A stretch of 64,000 bases of DNA. Origin: Opisthocomus hoazin (taxonomy: Eukaryota; Chordata; Aves; Opisthocomiformes; Opisthocomidae). This document shows positions 12,401 through 26,386 of the stretch, one piece after another (position 1 is the first letter of the stretch; each line of letters opens with the position of its first letter). A program made the translations under genes and the position numbers. Below the pieces are notes generated by a model, which was not told where the DNA came from, did no database searches, and saw only the letters and a list, made by a program, of their open reading frames with translations. Location: the NCBI RefSeq assembly GCF_030867145.1, contig NC_134414.1:68144814-68208813 (forward strand), in the 5' to 3' direction.

Positions 12401-15400
12401 CACTCAAGCTTGGTTTGCAAAAAATGGTGATACTGCATTAAGATGCAAAGGCACTTGGAAGAAACCTAGCTAGATTTGAATGGTGCTGTACTAATAAGTC
12501 TTGTCAGACCCGATCCAATTTGCATTGCCTACATCCATTGCTCTGCTGATACAGTACACAAATAATCCATCCCTATATAACTGAGACGTATTTTCTTATT
12601 TATAATCCTTAGCAAGAAGTGTAGCTATTAGCCAAGAGTTTTGTTTTAATTGCCATTTATCTTTAGTGTGTTGTACATCACAATAAATGTAAGCCCAGAA
12701 GCTAGTGTTGAATCATTTTGATCTGTTGCATTAGGTAGCTTAACAACGTGACATGCTGAAATGACAAAATACCAAATCTCTGTTGAAGATGGGAAGTGCT
12801 GAGAATTACTTTCATTCAGAAAGAACATATCATTTTAGAAGAGGACTTGTGGAACAGGAATAGCATGATAGAGGATAAGACAAGCATTTTTCAAGGTCAT
12901 AGGCTGTCAAAGTCAACAAATTCAAGCACAATCTCTTGAAGCAGGAGTTTTTAAAATATAAATACTACAGATTTTTTGTCAGAATCTGTGTAAGTAACTT
13001 CAATCTTGGGAAAACTGTCTTTTCAGTCTAAATGCATAATTTCAGACTTTTCAATCATATTATGATATATCCTGTTTCAAAATGTTTAAATAAAGCAAAC
13101 TCTAGTTAAAGACATGGTCTAAGGAAACTAGTTTTTCGCACCATTAATCTATGACTACAAAGACAGGGCAAAACTTTTTTCCAGGACATACTATATTTCT
13201 TTTTCTCCATGTTCAAAATTTCGTTTTTAATGACATTTCAAGTAGGATTATGAAAATATATGGGTTTCATTACACTTTGTCTTTTGTTATATAGATATAT
13301 ATTAATAAAGGGAACTATTTTACCTGAGATGGCATATACTGACATTACAATTAGTCTAAAAAGTTCACAACACCTTTAGGAAAAACCCGGAGACATAAAT
13401 TTCAGTGCAACAGTTTTCTTACTAACAGTGAGCTAAATGTACTTTCCTCATACAGACTATCTCTACAAGTACTTCCATTTAAACTAATGGCTCACACCAT
13501 ATCCTCCAACACACGGATTTCTGCCCGTTTTAACAAAGATGATCATGTCAGCATAACTTCTGCTCCAAGACATTGCAAGCAGAGTAAATTCTATACATTT
13601 ATGTATGGAGAAACTATTGGGAAGAAGGGGGAGGGAAGACCAAACTGAAGAATGAACCCACCTAATGAAACATCCGCTAGTTCCTTAAGGTTGAGCTGAT
13701 GCAATTTACACCATTTGCGTAAACTGCAGCATATTGAAAAGTATGGAAAAAAACTCAACACATTTGTTAACAGGCATTTTGCACTTTTCATGGGCTTTTC
13801 ATCCATGAAAGAACAGTAACAGGTCCTGCTGATGTTTCTGAACTTCAAAATTCTTTCTGAGTTAGGCTTCACCAAGGACCCATAAGGGCTACGTGATCAA
13901 GAGGAACCTAAAGCTGGCAGAGATTAACTTGAGAGTTCAGGAGAAGAAAAGTGCCAGATAATTTTCTACAGCAAGGTCTCCATTATCGAATTAGTTCCCA
14001 CAGGAACAAATTAGCCCACATCCTTATCATGTATGAACAAAAGTACGAAATGTACTTATTTTTAGGAGACATTCCTGTAACAAAGAAAAAATAAACAGAA
14101 CACAAGAAAAAAAGGCTAAGACACTGGAACAAAAAGGAAAATGAGATCTCTCTATATTTATGATGCCAAATAATAATTGAATGCTGAGCACCTGAATGAT
14201 ATTTTGATGGACAAATCAGGCAATGACACTAAACCAGGCAATTAACATGCAATAAACCTGAAGAAAGTTAGACATAGTACTTAGATTTTATGCTAGTCCA
14301 AAATAATTTTTACTTAAGAATACATCTGAGTGTTGTTTTCTAAAGAAATCTAGCATCTCTTTTTCTTGGTTTGTTTCTTTTCTACCCTTCAGGGATGTTA
14401 CGTTTCATTAAAGAATTAAATCTCTGCCAGATTCTTCTAACAACCTCTAAAAGAGTAATGTCTCCATGTTAGTTTCCCTGCCAAAACAGTAGCAGAGGAA
14501 AAAAAAGCACAGGCTGCTAATCAAAGTTTTGGAATTCACCTTCAAGGTGACTACACCAGAGTAACTTTAAGGTCACTGTGAATGAAACAATTGATGGATG
14601 AGAAGAAATAACGCAGACAATCTTTAGTTTCAAATATCAGAATAACTCAAAATGTCCACACCTTAATTATTTTTGTCAAAACACATATTTTAGAAGCAAT
14701 CACTTAACACCAGTACTGTGAAATGTCATGAAAAATTGAAAACTCAAATACTTTTTCTTAAATGATATAACACTATTACAGTTTTGAGTGTTGTACTTCT
14801 AAGGTGGCTGCTGAAATTTTATGTTAACAGTTCCTTAGTACAATTTAACTTCACTCTGCTTTATTAAACATTTATGTTCAGCTAAAGAGAAAGATGATGA
14901 AAACTATGTTGACTAAAAAATTAAGTAAAAAAGAATGAAAATGTGGTTAAAATCTCATTAGTACTGGAATGCATCATTTAGTCTAAAACTATTCTTCACA
15001 TACCTATTTTGTAATTTTTGTAATGTTACTATTGATCAGTACAGCTTAATTAAATAGAGTTGCACTGCAGAGTTATCAAGGAGATGGGCTTAGATCCGGC
15101 AGTAAAGAATTTAATAGTCTGTTAGTTTGGAACAATGAAGGAGAACTGGGGGGACAAGATATGAGAAAGTAACAAACAAGATAACTATTGTTTAAAGTAC
15201 AGTTTAAATTATTGCATGGAGTGGGAATCATCAGTGCTAGCTTTTTAAGTCTGAGCTGAGTCATCTAGACTCCATCATCAACAGAGGGAGAGAAGCGCTT
15301 CCAGGTGAAAGATTTACCCCTGAAGTGCCTTAAGATAGTTGGGATGAATCTAGATTGGGAAATAATTTCTCTCTCCACTGGCAAAAGCAGGAGATTTGAT

Positions 15401-18400
15401 TACCAACTTGGACCAGGTGCCTCACTTTTGGCAGACAGAGGTGATGTAACTGCCAGCTCCAATCGTATCTCAACATGCTTATGCAGGCAGAAACATTTTG
15501 TAGCTCTACAAAAGCTCAGAAAACAAAGCAATTAACAAATAGACACATTGCAATGATTTTACTTATTGACGTTAGTGAGAGTGATAAAAGAAGGAAGACT
15601 CAAGCTCAAGCTATGACTTGGTGATGTGATTACAGACTTTTAGTGAGGTTTGCACTCTAAATCAGTTAAAGAAGTTTTATCTGGGCAGAAGAACATTTCT
15701 GATACTCTGACCTTTTGTACAGCTTACTGTCTAGTTGATAGCATTGAAAGGTTCACTAGAACTTGACAGTCAAAAAATATATAAGAAAAATTGCTAAGAT
15801 GAAATTTAAGCACAAAGTTAGCAATTATCAGGGGAAAAAAAAAGAAATATAAAAAGATACAATCTGAGTTATCACAGGTGCCTATATGAAATTTATTGAA
15901 TTAGTGGATGTAGAGATGTGCAAGCTGTCTTAGCTCTTTGGCCCTTCTGTGCAGACAGTGTATGTCATTAATTCTATGTGAATGGTATTTTTTCTCTGAA
16001 ACAATCCCTATAAAATACATGTTACTGAATGACTATCTCAGACTGAGCATCAAATATGTGCACTTACTCTATGATGAATAAAGCTTACTGAGAGTAGCAT
16101 TTGTTAGTATGAGAGTTGAAAAGATTTGGGCAGACAGCAATAACTTTCAGAATGCAGATCAGACTATCTGAAATTTTATTTTTTTCTTACTTTGCTTTAT
16201 ATTATACACAGAAAATTGAGCCCATGCATATCTCATATTCCACCATTATGTATTTTTGATGGTTGCTTCATAATCCAAATCCACTTTAACTAAAATAATC
16301 TTTATTTTCTTATATACAGGTCTCTGTTTTCTCAGGATTGTCCCATGGAGAGATGAAATTATTTGTCCACTCTCCAGTGTTATGAGACTTCTAGTGTGGA
16401 TTTCATTTGTTATATTCCTAGGCATTTGCTGTTTAAAAGCCTACACCTAAGCTAGTCATCTGAGCCTCATTTTTAGCATAAGATTTATGTGATCTATGTT
16501 AAATATTTACTTTAAAATGAGGTGAATAATTCTTTGAAGATAGCCTTTCCCCCCCGTACATTGCAATGAGAGTCTGGATGACTAGTTCAGAAGTATCTGT
16601 CTATGTTTTAGATATATAAGGTTTGGAGAGAGGAATCACACCTTCAGTGACTCAGTCATCTAAAACTCTAACCATTGCAATGATTAAAAATAGAAAATAA
16701 ACCTATGCAGGTACATAGGCTAACATATCTGCCATGGCGCGAAGTTGAGCTTTATGCAGTCATTGTCTACAGTCCACCAAGACTCTACAGTAACTTTCAT
16801 GCATATCATCCAGAAGGAAATAATATTCCTCAGGGAGGGTTCATTATTCATTTACAGTTTGAATAATATTTACAAAGCCTTCTAAAGCCAGTCATAAATC
16901 TAGAGACAAAAACATGTAGACAAAGAGAAGAGGTTTTCATAAAGACCCAGGGAAGATGGGAAAAGGAGAATAGAGCTCCTTATCTACTTCCTGTTCTTTC
17001 AACTTCCAAGAGTGCTTTTATGCCTTAGAAACAGCAGAAAGTGGAACTCTTGTTGACATTATACTGGTGCTGAGATAATGCCTGATGCATTTTGTTTTTG
17101 CTTTAGTTTTGTTTTGTTTGTCCTTGTTAATGGAAGTATATTACCAGCTTTTTAGCTTCATAAAAAGTTTCTGCACACAAATTAGGCAGATACACTGAAA
17201 TAAAATACAGCACTTACAATTGAATTAGACTTTCTAAAGATGATGACAAAATTTCCGCTGATATTTTTTTGAGGAATCGAGTACTCATTTGCTGAGAAGT
17301 AAAAAACAGTCATGGAACAGAAGCTAGCTAAGAAATGGAAAACAATGAGTAGAAATTAATTATAATTATTCAACAGGGTGAAGGTTAACATATCAGGAGC
17401 TCTTAAAGAGTACTGATAAGGAATTTTAATGGTTCTCTAAAAAGGTATGGCAGGCAGGTAGCGAAATTGCATGTCAGATGCTTTATATCTGTCTGGCCTA
17501 CGTGTACTGATAGAAAGCATTTATATACATGGGTATGTAACAGTCCAACACCGGGGAAAATACACTTACCCCAGGAAAACAGGCAGAATTCTACTGACAT
17601 CGTTGCCCTTCACAGATAGAAGATATTTTGATTTTTGAACTGAGACGATTCCGGCCTCTCTACACAAAACTAAACAAAACAACTTTTCAGTACTCTGGGC
17701 AGTTTTAAGGCAGAATATCTGCATCCAAGCACAGAGGATTATGTCTGCTTTACTGGGTTCTTAAAGCAACGAATCTCATGATGGCTTGTAAGGCAAACTG
17801 AGCAACTTAAAAGGTAGCTAGTATAGCCTCACTATCTTCGTGTGACATTCATGAAGAAAGATTTAGAAGCAAACCTGGGAAAAAAAACAGCCTATATATA
17901 CAAAGATATAGAAACTGAAGATACCCAAGAAGTGAGGTGTGCTGTACTTTTGTCTTCTTCAGAGACTGGTCTTTCAAAGCATAGTCAGCATTCCTCTTTT
18001 TTTGAATAGTTGAAATATAGTTTTTATATTTCATTAGGTATATGTTTGCGTATTTTTATATTATAATGCAGAATGTTTTAAAAATTCTTGTTACTTTTAC
18101 TGTTTCAGCTCTAATAAGTAACATACAGAACTCACTGCTATATGATACTATTTTATCCAAACACCTTTTAATACTCAAGAATCAAAAGGTGATCCTGAGT
18201 TTGGATATGCATTACAGCAGAAAATTCTACTTAAGTCTTGACAGATAATCTAGCTACTGGCCATATTAAAAGGTAATCCCTTTCAAATAAATTATATCGT
18301 AAACTTTCTGCAGATTCCCGATGATCAGAGAGAAGATATTATTCTAGACATAGACTATCACAACCTGCAAGTTTCCTTCCTGGTAACTAAGTTATGGCAT

Positions 18401-21400
18401 TTATATTTGGGGGAAAAAAAGGGCACACAAGATATATTTAATCATTTCACAGTTACTGATTAACGCCTCAAAGCCATCTTCATGCATATCAGTGGTAGAT
18501 AAGAAGTGAAAGGACAAGAGCAAAAGACAATAATAGCCAAATTAACCAACAGCCAGAGACAGCGAAGAAACTGCTGCTGTCTGCTGAGAAAATCCCATGT
18601 GTCTGCATAGTTACACACACATACATAGGTACACAAATGCCTACAAGGATCCTCAGATGGAAGCATTGGCAAGTATTGAAATAAAACTCTGGTTTATAAA
18701 TACAAATACCATACTATTAATCTGTATGGAAAATAGATTTTTTGTGATATCCCAGGCTTTTTTTTTGTCTTTTTTTTTTTCTTAACGTGGGAAAGAAAAG
18801 TAGTAGTATCGCTGACATGGAAATGATACACTTGAAGTAACTACTTCCATTTTGCTGGAAACACATGGTCAAAATGAACTCCCAAGGTGAAATAATCAAC
18901 AATTACTAATACTATGTAATTAATATGCTGGGTATAGGATAGAATCTAGCTGATATATTTTCACTTGACTAGTGTTTTCCTGCACAACCTTTTCCCCAAA
19001 AACTGAAAAACAAAATGTTTGCCTGGAGAACCTTATGCTTTTTGTTCATGCTAGAATTTTCAAATGCATTCAGAATGTCTCCCTTCTGCTTTCTACATGC
19101 TAAAGCTGCTTTCCTTCAAATGTATTTCAACTATATATTTTTAAGACTAAAAATCTCCAAATCTTTACTGTTTCAGTTAAACATGTTGTTCTTTCTAATT
19201 AATTTCACTTCAAAGAGAGGTTTTAAATAAGGAGTGCAAAAGTTAAATGGAAAGAGTCTGAAATTATTATGAATCAGTAATGTCCTAATATATATATGTG
19301 TGAATGTACGTATGTATGTACATATACAACAAGTATAAAGTGGAAAGAAATACTTCCTAAATATCACACTTGGAAAAACTCAGGCTGGGATCTGAAAAAC
19401 AGTCTGCACTAATTAGTATTGCATTGTTTGCACTTCAGCATAGCAAAAGAAATCTGTTCACTTAACAGCTGCCATTTTAACACAGATGCTTTTCCAGTGT
19501 AGAATTTCCCTTTAAAGGTTATCTCAACACACTTATCAACATCCAATAGACGGTTGCACAAGTGCAATTTTGTAATTGGAAATCATTTTCTCACACTCCT
19601 GAGTTACTGTAACATTCAGTTAATTGATACTATGTGTTAAAGCATCTGTAATGAAGAGTACTGTATTTCCATCCAATAAACTGGAGTCATTAGTGTGTTG
19701 TTAAACACTGTGGTTTTGAAGAATGGATAAGAAGCTGCAAGAACAAAGTACTTTCCCAGTTCTTTGCTTCATTAAACAGTCTGAAGGACTTCTCCAAAGG
19801 GCACAGCCTTGAATGCATGGGTTATCTCAACTAAACCTCTGCATTGAAGAACCTACTTCATCGGGAGAGACCCCTCTGTGCCTGTATGTGAATGATAAAA
19901 AAGAACAAAAGATTCAGCTCATTCAGACAGTATGCATTCATTGAATCCAGGTTCTCTGTGGAAGCAGAGTTTAGGATGCTTGAAGCACAACAGAATAGCG
20001 AGGAAATAATTTACTTCAGTGCTACAAAGTTGGAGAGTGAAAGCTCTACCAAGTGAGGGAGGATTGCTTTGAAAGCAGATGAATCAAATTAATTAGTAGT
20101 GTATATATCACAGATCATGAAATAGGCTTTCAGGATTTAAAAGTATCAGCCTAATACTATAAACATGCATAATGCATTTTACATTTGCTTCTATTATAAT
20201 ACTTTTTAATGAATGAAATGAAATGAAATGAAATGAAATGAAACAACATGAAATGAAATGAAATGAAATGAAATGAAATGAAATGAAATGAAATGAAATG
20301 AAATGAAATAGGAATGTGATTGAATGACAACATAATAACCTCTAAGAGCAAATCTTTACACAGAAGACTTTTACTTTAATAAAGTATTATTACTAGTGTT
20401 TTTCAAAATCATGCCAAGCTTTCTGCAAGTACCAAAAGGAAGATAAGCAAAAATACAGTCAGTCTTTGGAAATAATAAGCTTGACAAGTTCATCAGCAAG
20501 TTAATGCAGCTAATAAAGCCCTTTGATCTTGTCAGAACTGGAGGAGAACGAACGACAAACATGAGTAAGTATCAACAACAGATACAGACTTTATGGATAT
20601 GAACTTCCTCCAGCCTGCCTCTCCTCAGTCTCCAAAGCGTGTGATTCCAGGAAAAGAAAAACAGTGCAGTTGGGATTAATTTGCAACTAATGGAAATGAG
20701 TGTTCATAAGTTCTCAGTAATGGTAAGCAATTGTTAAGGATTCCTCTTCCACTCTTAATATGTGTTTTGGTCGCAGGATTCTGGAATGGGTCTGACTTAT
20801 AAAACCACATCTTATTAATAATATTCCTTGTCTGATTTCCTATGGAAATAAGGTTTATGTCCATGTGTGTGTTTTTGTGACAGCTTCTTGCTCCTTGGCC
20901 CAAGAGCTTTTAAAATCAGCTCTCTTCAGTCACACTTAACGAAGGAATAGAGGTCTCAAGCAAATTCATTATGTCAAGTTTTCTGCAAATAGGAAAACCA
21001 GTAGCAATGAAAGTACCTCAGCTGAGGGAAAAATAGCAGCATGAGCAGACATATTAGACACCTGAGAGTCTAGATCACATCAGGAGATGGAAGGGAGCCC
21101 TTATACATGCCCCAACAAAGTGACAGGTTTTCATCAGATCTAGTGCCTTTTTAGGCACCAAATTTAATCAATCATGAGACAGGAAACAGTAGAAAAACAG
21201 GCTTTATTAGGTCTAGTGCTTATGCTCTTCTAGCATAGATTGGTGAGGAAACAAAATATTCTTCAGAAAAAAATAGTGAAGACCCTATTTCATTATAGCA
21301 AAGGTAGTCTTCTCCCAGGAAGAAAAGCACGCAGCTCCAAGCTGCCTGGCCTATAAACCTATAAGAAGATATTTAAAAGCAAGAGTTTGGTTTATAGATA

Positions 21401-21845
21401 AAGAATTTCAGTTTTCAAATTCCTATCAAAGAATTAGAAATCTCCACAGAGAAATAAAATTATTTTACAATACATGTAACAATCAAGACTTTTCAGATAT
21501 CAGAGCCTTTAGATACCACTAAAAAGCAGTTAAATGTCTGTAGTTATTTCTACACAAACATGATGAAATAGAAGTATCTGAGGTAGCCCTGGCACCAAAA
21601 GAAATATATTAAGTCAAGCAAACACTTTCTCCTGGCAGTTATTCACTTCTGACTTCAGCCTAAAGTATATGGATAAAATTATGAAAAATTCACATTTACT
21701 TCATTTTAACTTGCTAGGGTGAAATCGGGAATTCTCCAGATAATGACTGACATGGCATGGAGTTAAATCATACCAGAAACATCCACAAAATAATATCCGG
21801 GATAGGGACCATAGGACCTTGACCTACACAACTGCCACAAATCTC
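12401..21845. other. 9.4-kb AT-rich stretch, no gene recognised
   Basis: I see no gene, RNA gene or recognisable transposon. Open frames are all short (under 100 codons) and without domains. The only clear structure is the pentanucleotide microsatellite at 20211-20309, together with short (TA)n and TG-rich runs near 19290-19325. The region could be intergenic or part of a large intron. Confidence 0.55.
20211..20309. repeat. (ATGAA)n pentanucleotide microsatellite
   Basis: About 99 bp of ATGAA repeats (TTCAT on the other strand), roughly 20 units, with one interruption at 20241-20250 (AACAAC). The uniformity on both sides of the interruption suggests an actively length-variable locus. The open frame across it on the - strand is just the repeat translated as Phe-His-Phe-Ile-Ser. 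Confidence 0.97.
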
Positions 21846-22412
21846 ACAGAATCACAGAATGTCAGGGGTTGGAAGGGAACTCTGTGGGTCATCTGGTCCA
21901 ACCCCCCTTACAAAGCAGGGTCGCTTACAGGAGGCTGCACAGGACCTCGTCCAGGTGGGTCTTGAATATCTCCAGGGAAGGAAAATCCATAAGATCTCTG
22001 GGCAGCCTGTTCCAGTGCTCCGTCACCCTCAGAGGGAAGAAGTTCTTCCTCATGTTCAGACGGAACTTCCTGTGCCTCAGTTTGTGCCCATTGCCCCTTG
22101 TCCTGTTGCTGGGCACCATTGAAAAGAGTCTGGCCCCATCATCCTGACACTCAACCTTCAGATATTTAGAAGCATTTATAAGGTCCCCTCTCAGCCTTCT
22201 CTTCTTCAGGCTGAACAAGCCCAGCTCCCTCAGCCTTTCCTCGTAGGACAGATGCTCCATTCCCTTCATCATCCTCGTAGCCCTCTGCTGGACTTTCTCC
22301 TGTTGCTCCTCATCTTTCCTGAACTGGGGAGCCCAGAACTGGACACAGTACTCCAGATGGGGCCTCACTAGGGCAGAGTAGAGGGGGAGTAGAACCTCCC
22401 TCGACCTGCTGA
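21846..22412 (-). mobile_element. CR1 LINE, 5'-truncated, antisense
   Basis: The left end is the antisense CR1 3' terminus (TCACAGAATCACAGAATG, then GGTTGGAAGGGA and TCATCTGGTCCAACCC). The body encodes the ORF2 C-terminus on the - strand: [54 protein letters not shown]. Homology to CR1 ends at about 22412 (CGACCTGCTGACC), giving a copy of about 567 bp. The ORF2 part at 21925-22368 is open for 147 codons, so the copy is fairly young. Confidence 0.94.
21925..22368 (-). pseudogene. CR1 ORF2 C-terminal fragment
   Basis: A 147-codon open frame holds the C-terminal part of CR1 ORF2 from [11 protein letters not shown] to the terminal TCAAG/CTCCT-encoded LCSLL. It has no RT catalytic residues, because the element is 5'-truncated just upstream. 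The natural ORF2 stop is retained. It serves as the closest undeleted comparator for the copy at 54268-55047. Confidence 0.86.
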
Positions 22413-22572
22413 CCTCCCTGTGACATTTAATGTGTATTTTGACTGGACTATTGAGGCGCTGTTAATATTTCCGTGAATACATATCTGAACTGACTGTTGA
22501 TTATGGTGGAGTTGCGTTTCCATCAGAGTGCACATTCACATTCAAAATCTCATATAATATGCATATTACTTT

Positions 22573-22640
22573 ATGAATATAGGATATTCATATTATATGT
22601 CTAATAAATGAATATAGAATATTTATACTATGTGCGTAAG
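22573..22640. repeat. Imperfect AT-rich 35-bp duplication
   Basis: Two related units start with ATGAATATAG at 22573 and 22608. They contain GGATATTCATATTATATG and GAATATTTATACTATGTG respectively. The sequence is also partly self-complementary, so it may form a local hairpin. This is a simple-sequence feature with no assigned role. Confidence 0.6.
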
Positions 22641-23496
22641 TTCTGTTCTAAAGTAATACTCTTTCCTGAAAGTGACCAGAAGCCATGAAGCCACTGACAA
22701 TCACCCCCTCCATTTATCATACTAATACAACATTTTCTTTTCTTATTTTCATGGCAATAATCACCAAACAGCAAAAAACAGAAGTATTAGGGATTGGCAA
22801 CGAAAGTTGTAAGTACATACACACAAAGATGCAAATGATACGATTTCGTTAACATCAAGACATTACTTTGGCCAAGAATAGATTGGACAGTAACAAGACT
22901 GGCTGCAAAAAGGTTGAAAGTCTGAAAAGACTTTGCCTGTGGAGTGAAGTTTGGTGTTTCACAAAATTTCCCTTCTGATATATGATGTTTAGACTCACCA
23001 CTGAACATTTCATCCAGCCCGCAAACATGATTTATACTGTGCTGTTCATCACAATTTGTTAGAATAATGCTTGCCATATCTCTAAGGTCTTTCACCTTCT
23101 AAATGATCTTTCACAGGTGAATGCGATGACTAATATAACTTACTGTGTCTAGAAAATAATACTGTAATAAATTACAGACCTTACAGCATGTTCTGTAAAG
23201 AAAAGATAAAGTTATAGATGGGCAAGTATTGGAATACTTACCGGGAGACAACGAAATATAGTGAAATAGCAACACCCTGCTTCTCACCCCATTTTGAAAA
23301 TAACCCAGTCTGGGAATAACTCCATGTTTGACTTGAAGTCTGGTGGATATTGTATTTTATCTAAGTTGATTGAACTGAAAACTCATATACATGCAAGTGT
23401 ATGTACATGCTTCTGTATATGTGTACACATTTACGTGTACGGAACCAGCCACAATCAGCATGTACATTTGCATTTCTGCTAGGCTTTGCTCCTAAG

Positions 23497-23510
23497 TATA
23501 TATATATATT
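23497..23510. repeat. Short (TA)n run
   Basis: About six to seven uninterrupted TA dinucleotides follow a TG/CA-rich stretch at 23395-23440. It is too short to call a strongly variable microsatellite. Confidence 0.7.
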
Positions 23511-24765
23511 TGATTGCAAACATTACGCTATTCCTCAAAAATTATTATAATAATAGTTAGAAAGAGCTTTACTGAACCTGGCAAGTAAGAAAAAAGAGCA
23601 CAGTGTCACCTTTTTGTTCTAAGCCATAGGATGCCAGTTGAACTACCTGAATGATACATACTACACAGGATTCAGTACTATAAGTTATTCAGTACAGGAG
23701 TTCTTACCAAAACAGCTAGCAGTGATAGTTATTATTATTGTGTATTTGTGGAATAAGTGAGTGTGCAGTGTTAACTTCTGCCCTGTGACAGCCAAGGGGG
23801 GTTTCCTCCTACTTCATCATTCTTGATCTTTTTCTAAAGTGAGCCCTAGTATTTATGTGATCAGCCAAATAAGACAAGTGATCCAGCTGAAGATTATCCC
23901 TGCCAAACATATCTGTCTACCTCCATCTGTGTGTGTGTGCATGTGAAATTTGCCACTGGATCAGATCCCTGTTCAGCTAATAGTGTAGTCTCAAAAGTGC
24001 TAGCACTGGTGTAAGAAACGAGGTGGGAAGACATAACCAAGGGCAGGAAGGCGAGACTACTTGTTTTTAAGCTGACTTAAATCAACTGTGAAATTGCATC
24101 CCCCTTATAGACCTTCACTGGCTGAATGAAGTTCAGTGTGAGAGATGAGATTAGATTCCACAACAGCACCCAAAAGTCAGGCACTGCAAGATGTGGAATA
24201 TTTATATTTTCATCCTCATTCATAAAAAGTTTCAGGAAAGTTCTTATCTCTTTTCTCCTTTCTTTCCCCCCCTATTTGCATTAGTGTGTGAGTTAAGTGC
24301 TACACTATCTGACAGATTCAGTGTTAGGAATATAGATATAGAACAGCTACTTGCAATGATTATTTAGCTCAGAGTGACATCAGATAGGAAGTAGCTTCTG
24401 ATGTCTTGCAATCCATAGCGGGCAATTTAGAATGGTAGTAAAAATTAACTGATCTATACTACAATTATATCCTCATAATACACGTGAGTATTATGCAGAC
24501 GGGGAATTATTTGCGTTTTTAAAGGTGTGTGATACCTTAGTCCAGAAAGCGTGTTATAAAGCCTCAGAAATATTCCTTCCATAAAAAAGCGGCAAAGATA
24601 ATCACTGCAATTTTGTTAGTTGGAGCAGTAGTCAAGAACACTGGAAACTCACAGGCAGTATAAAAGAATGGATTCTGTGTGTTTCACATCATTCCTCAGT
24701 TTTCTGCCACCTGGCAGCAATACTGTCTGTTTAACAGCCTCTATGGAGGGCAGCAGTTTGTAAAA

Positions 24766-24935
24766 ATACTTGAGTTGGAAGAAAAGTGAAAGTACAAGAA
24801 AAAGAAGTATAAAGGAAGATCTTTGCAAAGAGCGAAGAAAGGGAAGTGGTGAAACTGGAAGAAGATTGCTTCAAAAAATTCAAAGGAAGAAAAAAGAGGG
24901 ATGAAAAGTAGAAGTGAAACAGGTACTTGAAAATT
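24766..24935 (+). repeat. Purine-rich low-complexity tract
   Basis: The + strand over about 170 bp is dominated by A and G in GAAGAAA/GAAAG-like blocks, with few pyrimidines. The - strand is correspondingly pyrimidine-rich and gives an artefactual Phe/Leu/Ser-rich open frame. Such tracts can adopt triplex-like structure, but nothing here shows a function. Confidence 0.6.
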
Positions 24936-26367
24936 GGAACAGAAAGTGGGAATATCCTTCATGACTTTTTATAGCTGTATCTAAATTCCCATATTAACAC
25001 AGGCATGCTTGTAAAGCCCTTTATGTACATGTATTTACCATTTGAGGTCAAATATTTTGTGAAAATTCTTCTCTTCAACAACCTCCACATGGCCTGACTG
25101 TGACGAATAAGAAATCCAGGGTGATCTGGTGGGAAGGGAGCTTTAACACACACTGAATCAGGACCTCTATGTGTACCACAATGAATGCCACTCAGGGACA
25201 CAACCCTCCTTCTCCTGAGTGGAAGAGACCACTTTTAAGAGAGCCTTCACACTGGTGAACCTCTCCACATTCAGAAATTAGATTCAGTAACAATGCAACC
25301 TGCTCATGTGAAAATCTTAGGGCTTGACACACCTATGAAACAGAAATACAAACATCAAAAGAACTGAATTCTAAATAGATTGTAAAAATGTGGTTTTTTT
25401 AGTTAGGCTAAAAATTCAATGAGAATTTGCTTTGTGACTATATTGCTGGATTTAAACATTTGATCTGCATTAGATGTTCACAGACTTGAATGAGCTCAAC
25501 CTGCAAGAATTCCTCAAAACCACAAAATATTGAGATGGTGACAATTATCATGTTATTGTCTATTTTATGTACTTGATAAAATATAAACTTTACTGGCTCA
25601 AGGCCAATGCAAAGAACTTCATTTTCTGGGGTAGGTCTCATGTCCTTGAATTTTAGCCATCCAAGAGCAAGGCTTCTAATTTGATGTGTATTGGCTTCCT
25701 CTCTAGCTAGTGGAGGGAAATAAGTGCTTCCAGAACATAATTCATCTTGTTTGATTTAGAACCTAATTAAATGCTTTTCTGGAGGGCCTTACCTACCTTT
25801 CACCACTGATTGTGGAGACTAAATGCCAGCAATTTAGCCAGCCAATATTAGATGCAGTGAATCTAAACTTTAAATTCTGACTCAGTCGAAGAACTACACA
25901 GCAAAACCCAGACTGCAGATCCTGCAAAAAGAAGCTCAGTGCCTAAATAATTAGGGAGGTAACTTAATTCTACATTAAAATACTCAAGGTAGGGAACTAC
26001 TATATGTGTCTCTGCATTTGTAACTGCTGCCTAAGACAGGAATTCGGTAACTAGATACCATTCTGCCTAAGTGCCCTGTGGGTTTTTTCTGGGAATGACT
26101 GCTGTATGCGTGTGAGATTGAGCTCCACACAGAATCTGTTTGCAGTTGCCACAGTTTTTAAACTTCACCAGAAAAGGTTGATTTATCCTCAGTTTAAGTA
26201 CCAAGGGGTTAGAATAATCTCGTGGGAATGGAAAAAGAGGTGGTCTCAAGCCTGACACTTTCATACTTCTGGAAACTGTCTTGACAGTCAGGCTTGAGGC
26301 TAATACAGGCAGAGGGAGAAGGAAATGTCCACACATCAAACAAAATGTAGCAAGAAAAGCAAGGTGG

Positions 26368-26386
26368 TTTTTTTTGTTTGTTTGTT
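26368..26386. repeat. Short T-run plus (TTTG)n
   Basis: A run of T's is followed by three GTTT units. It is a simple-sequence tract. Confidence 0.7.

Noticed and set aside
20157..20351. 64-codon open frame on the - strand
   Set aside because: It is the (ATGAA)n microsatellite translated; the peptide is a simple Phe-His-Phe-Ile-Ser repeat.
24741..24962. 73-codon Phe/Ser-rich frame on the - strand
   Set aside because: It is the translation of a pyrimidine-rich low-complexity tract.
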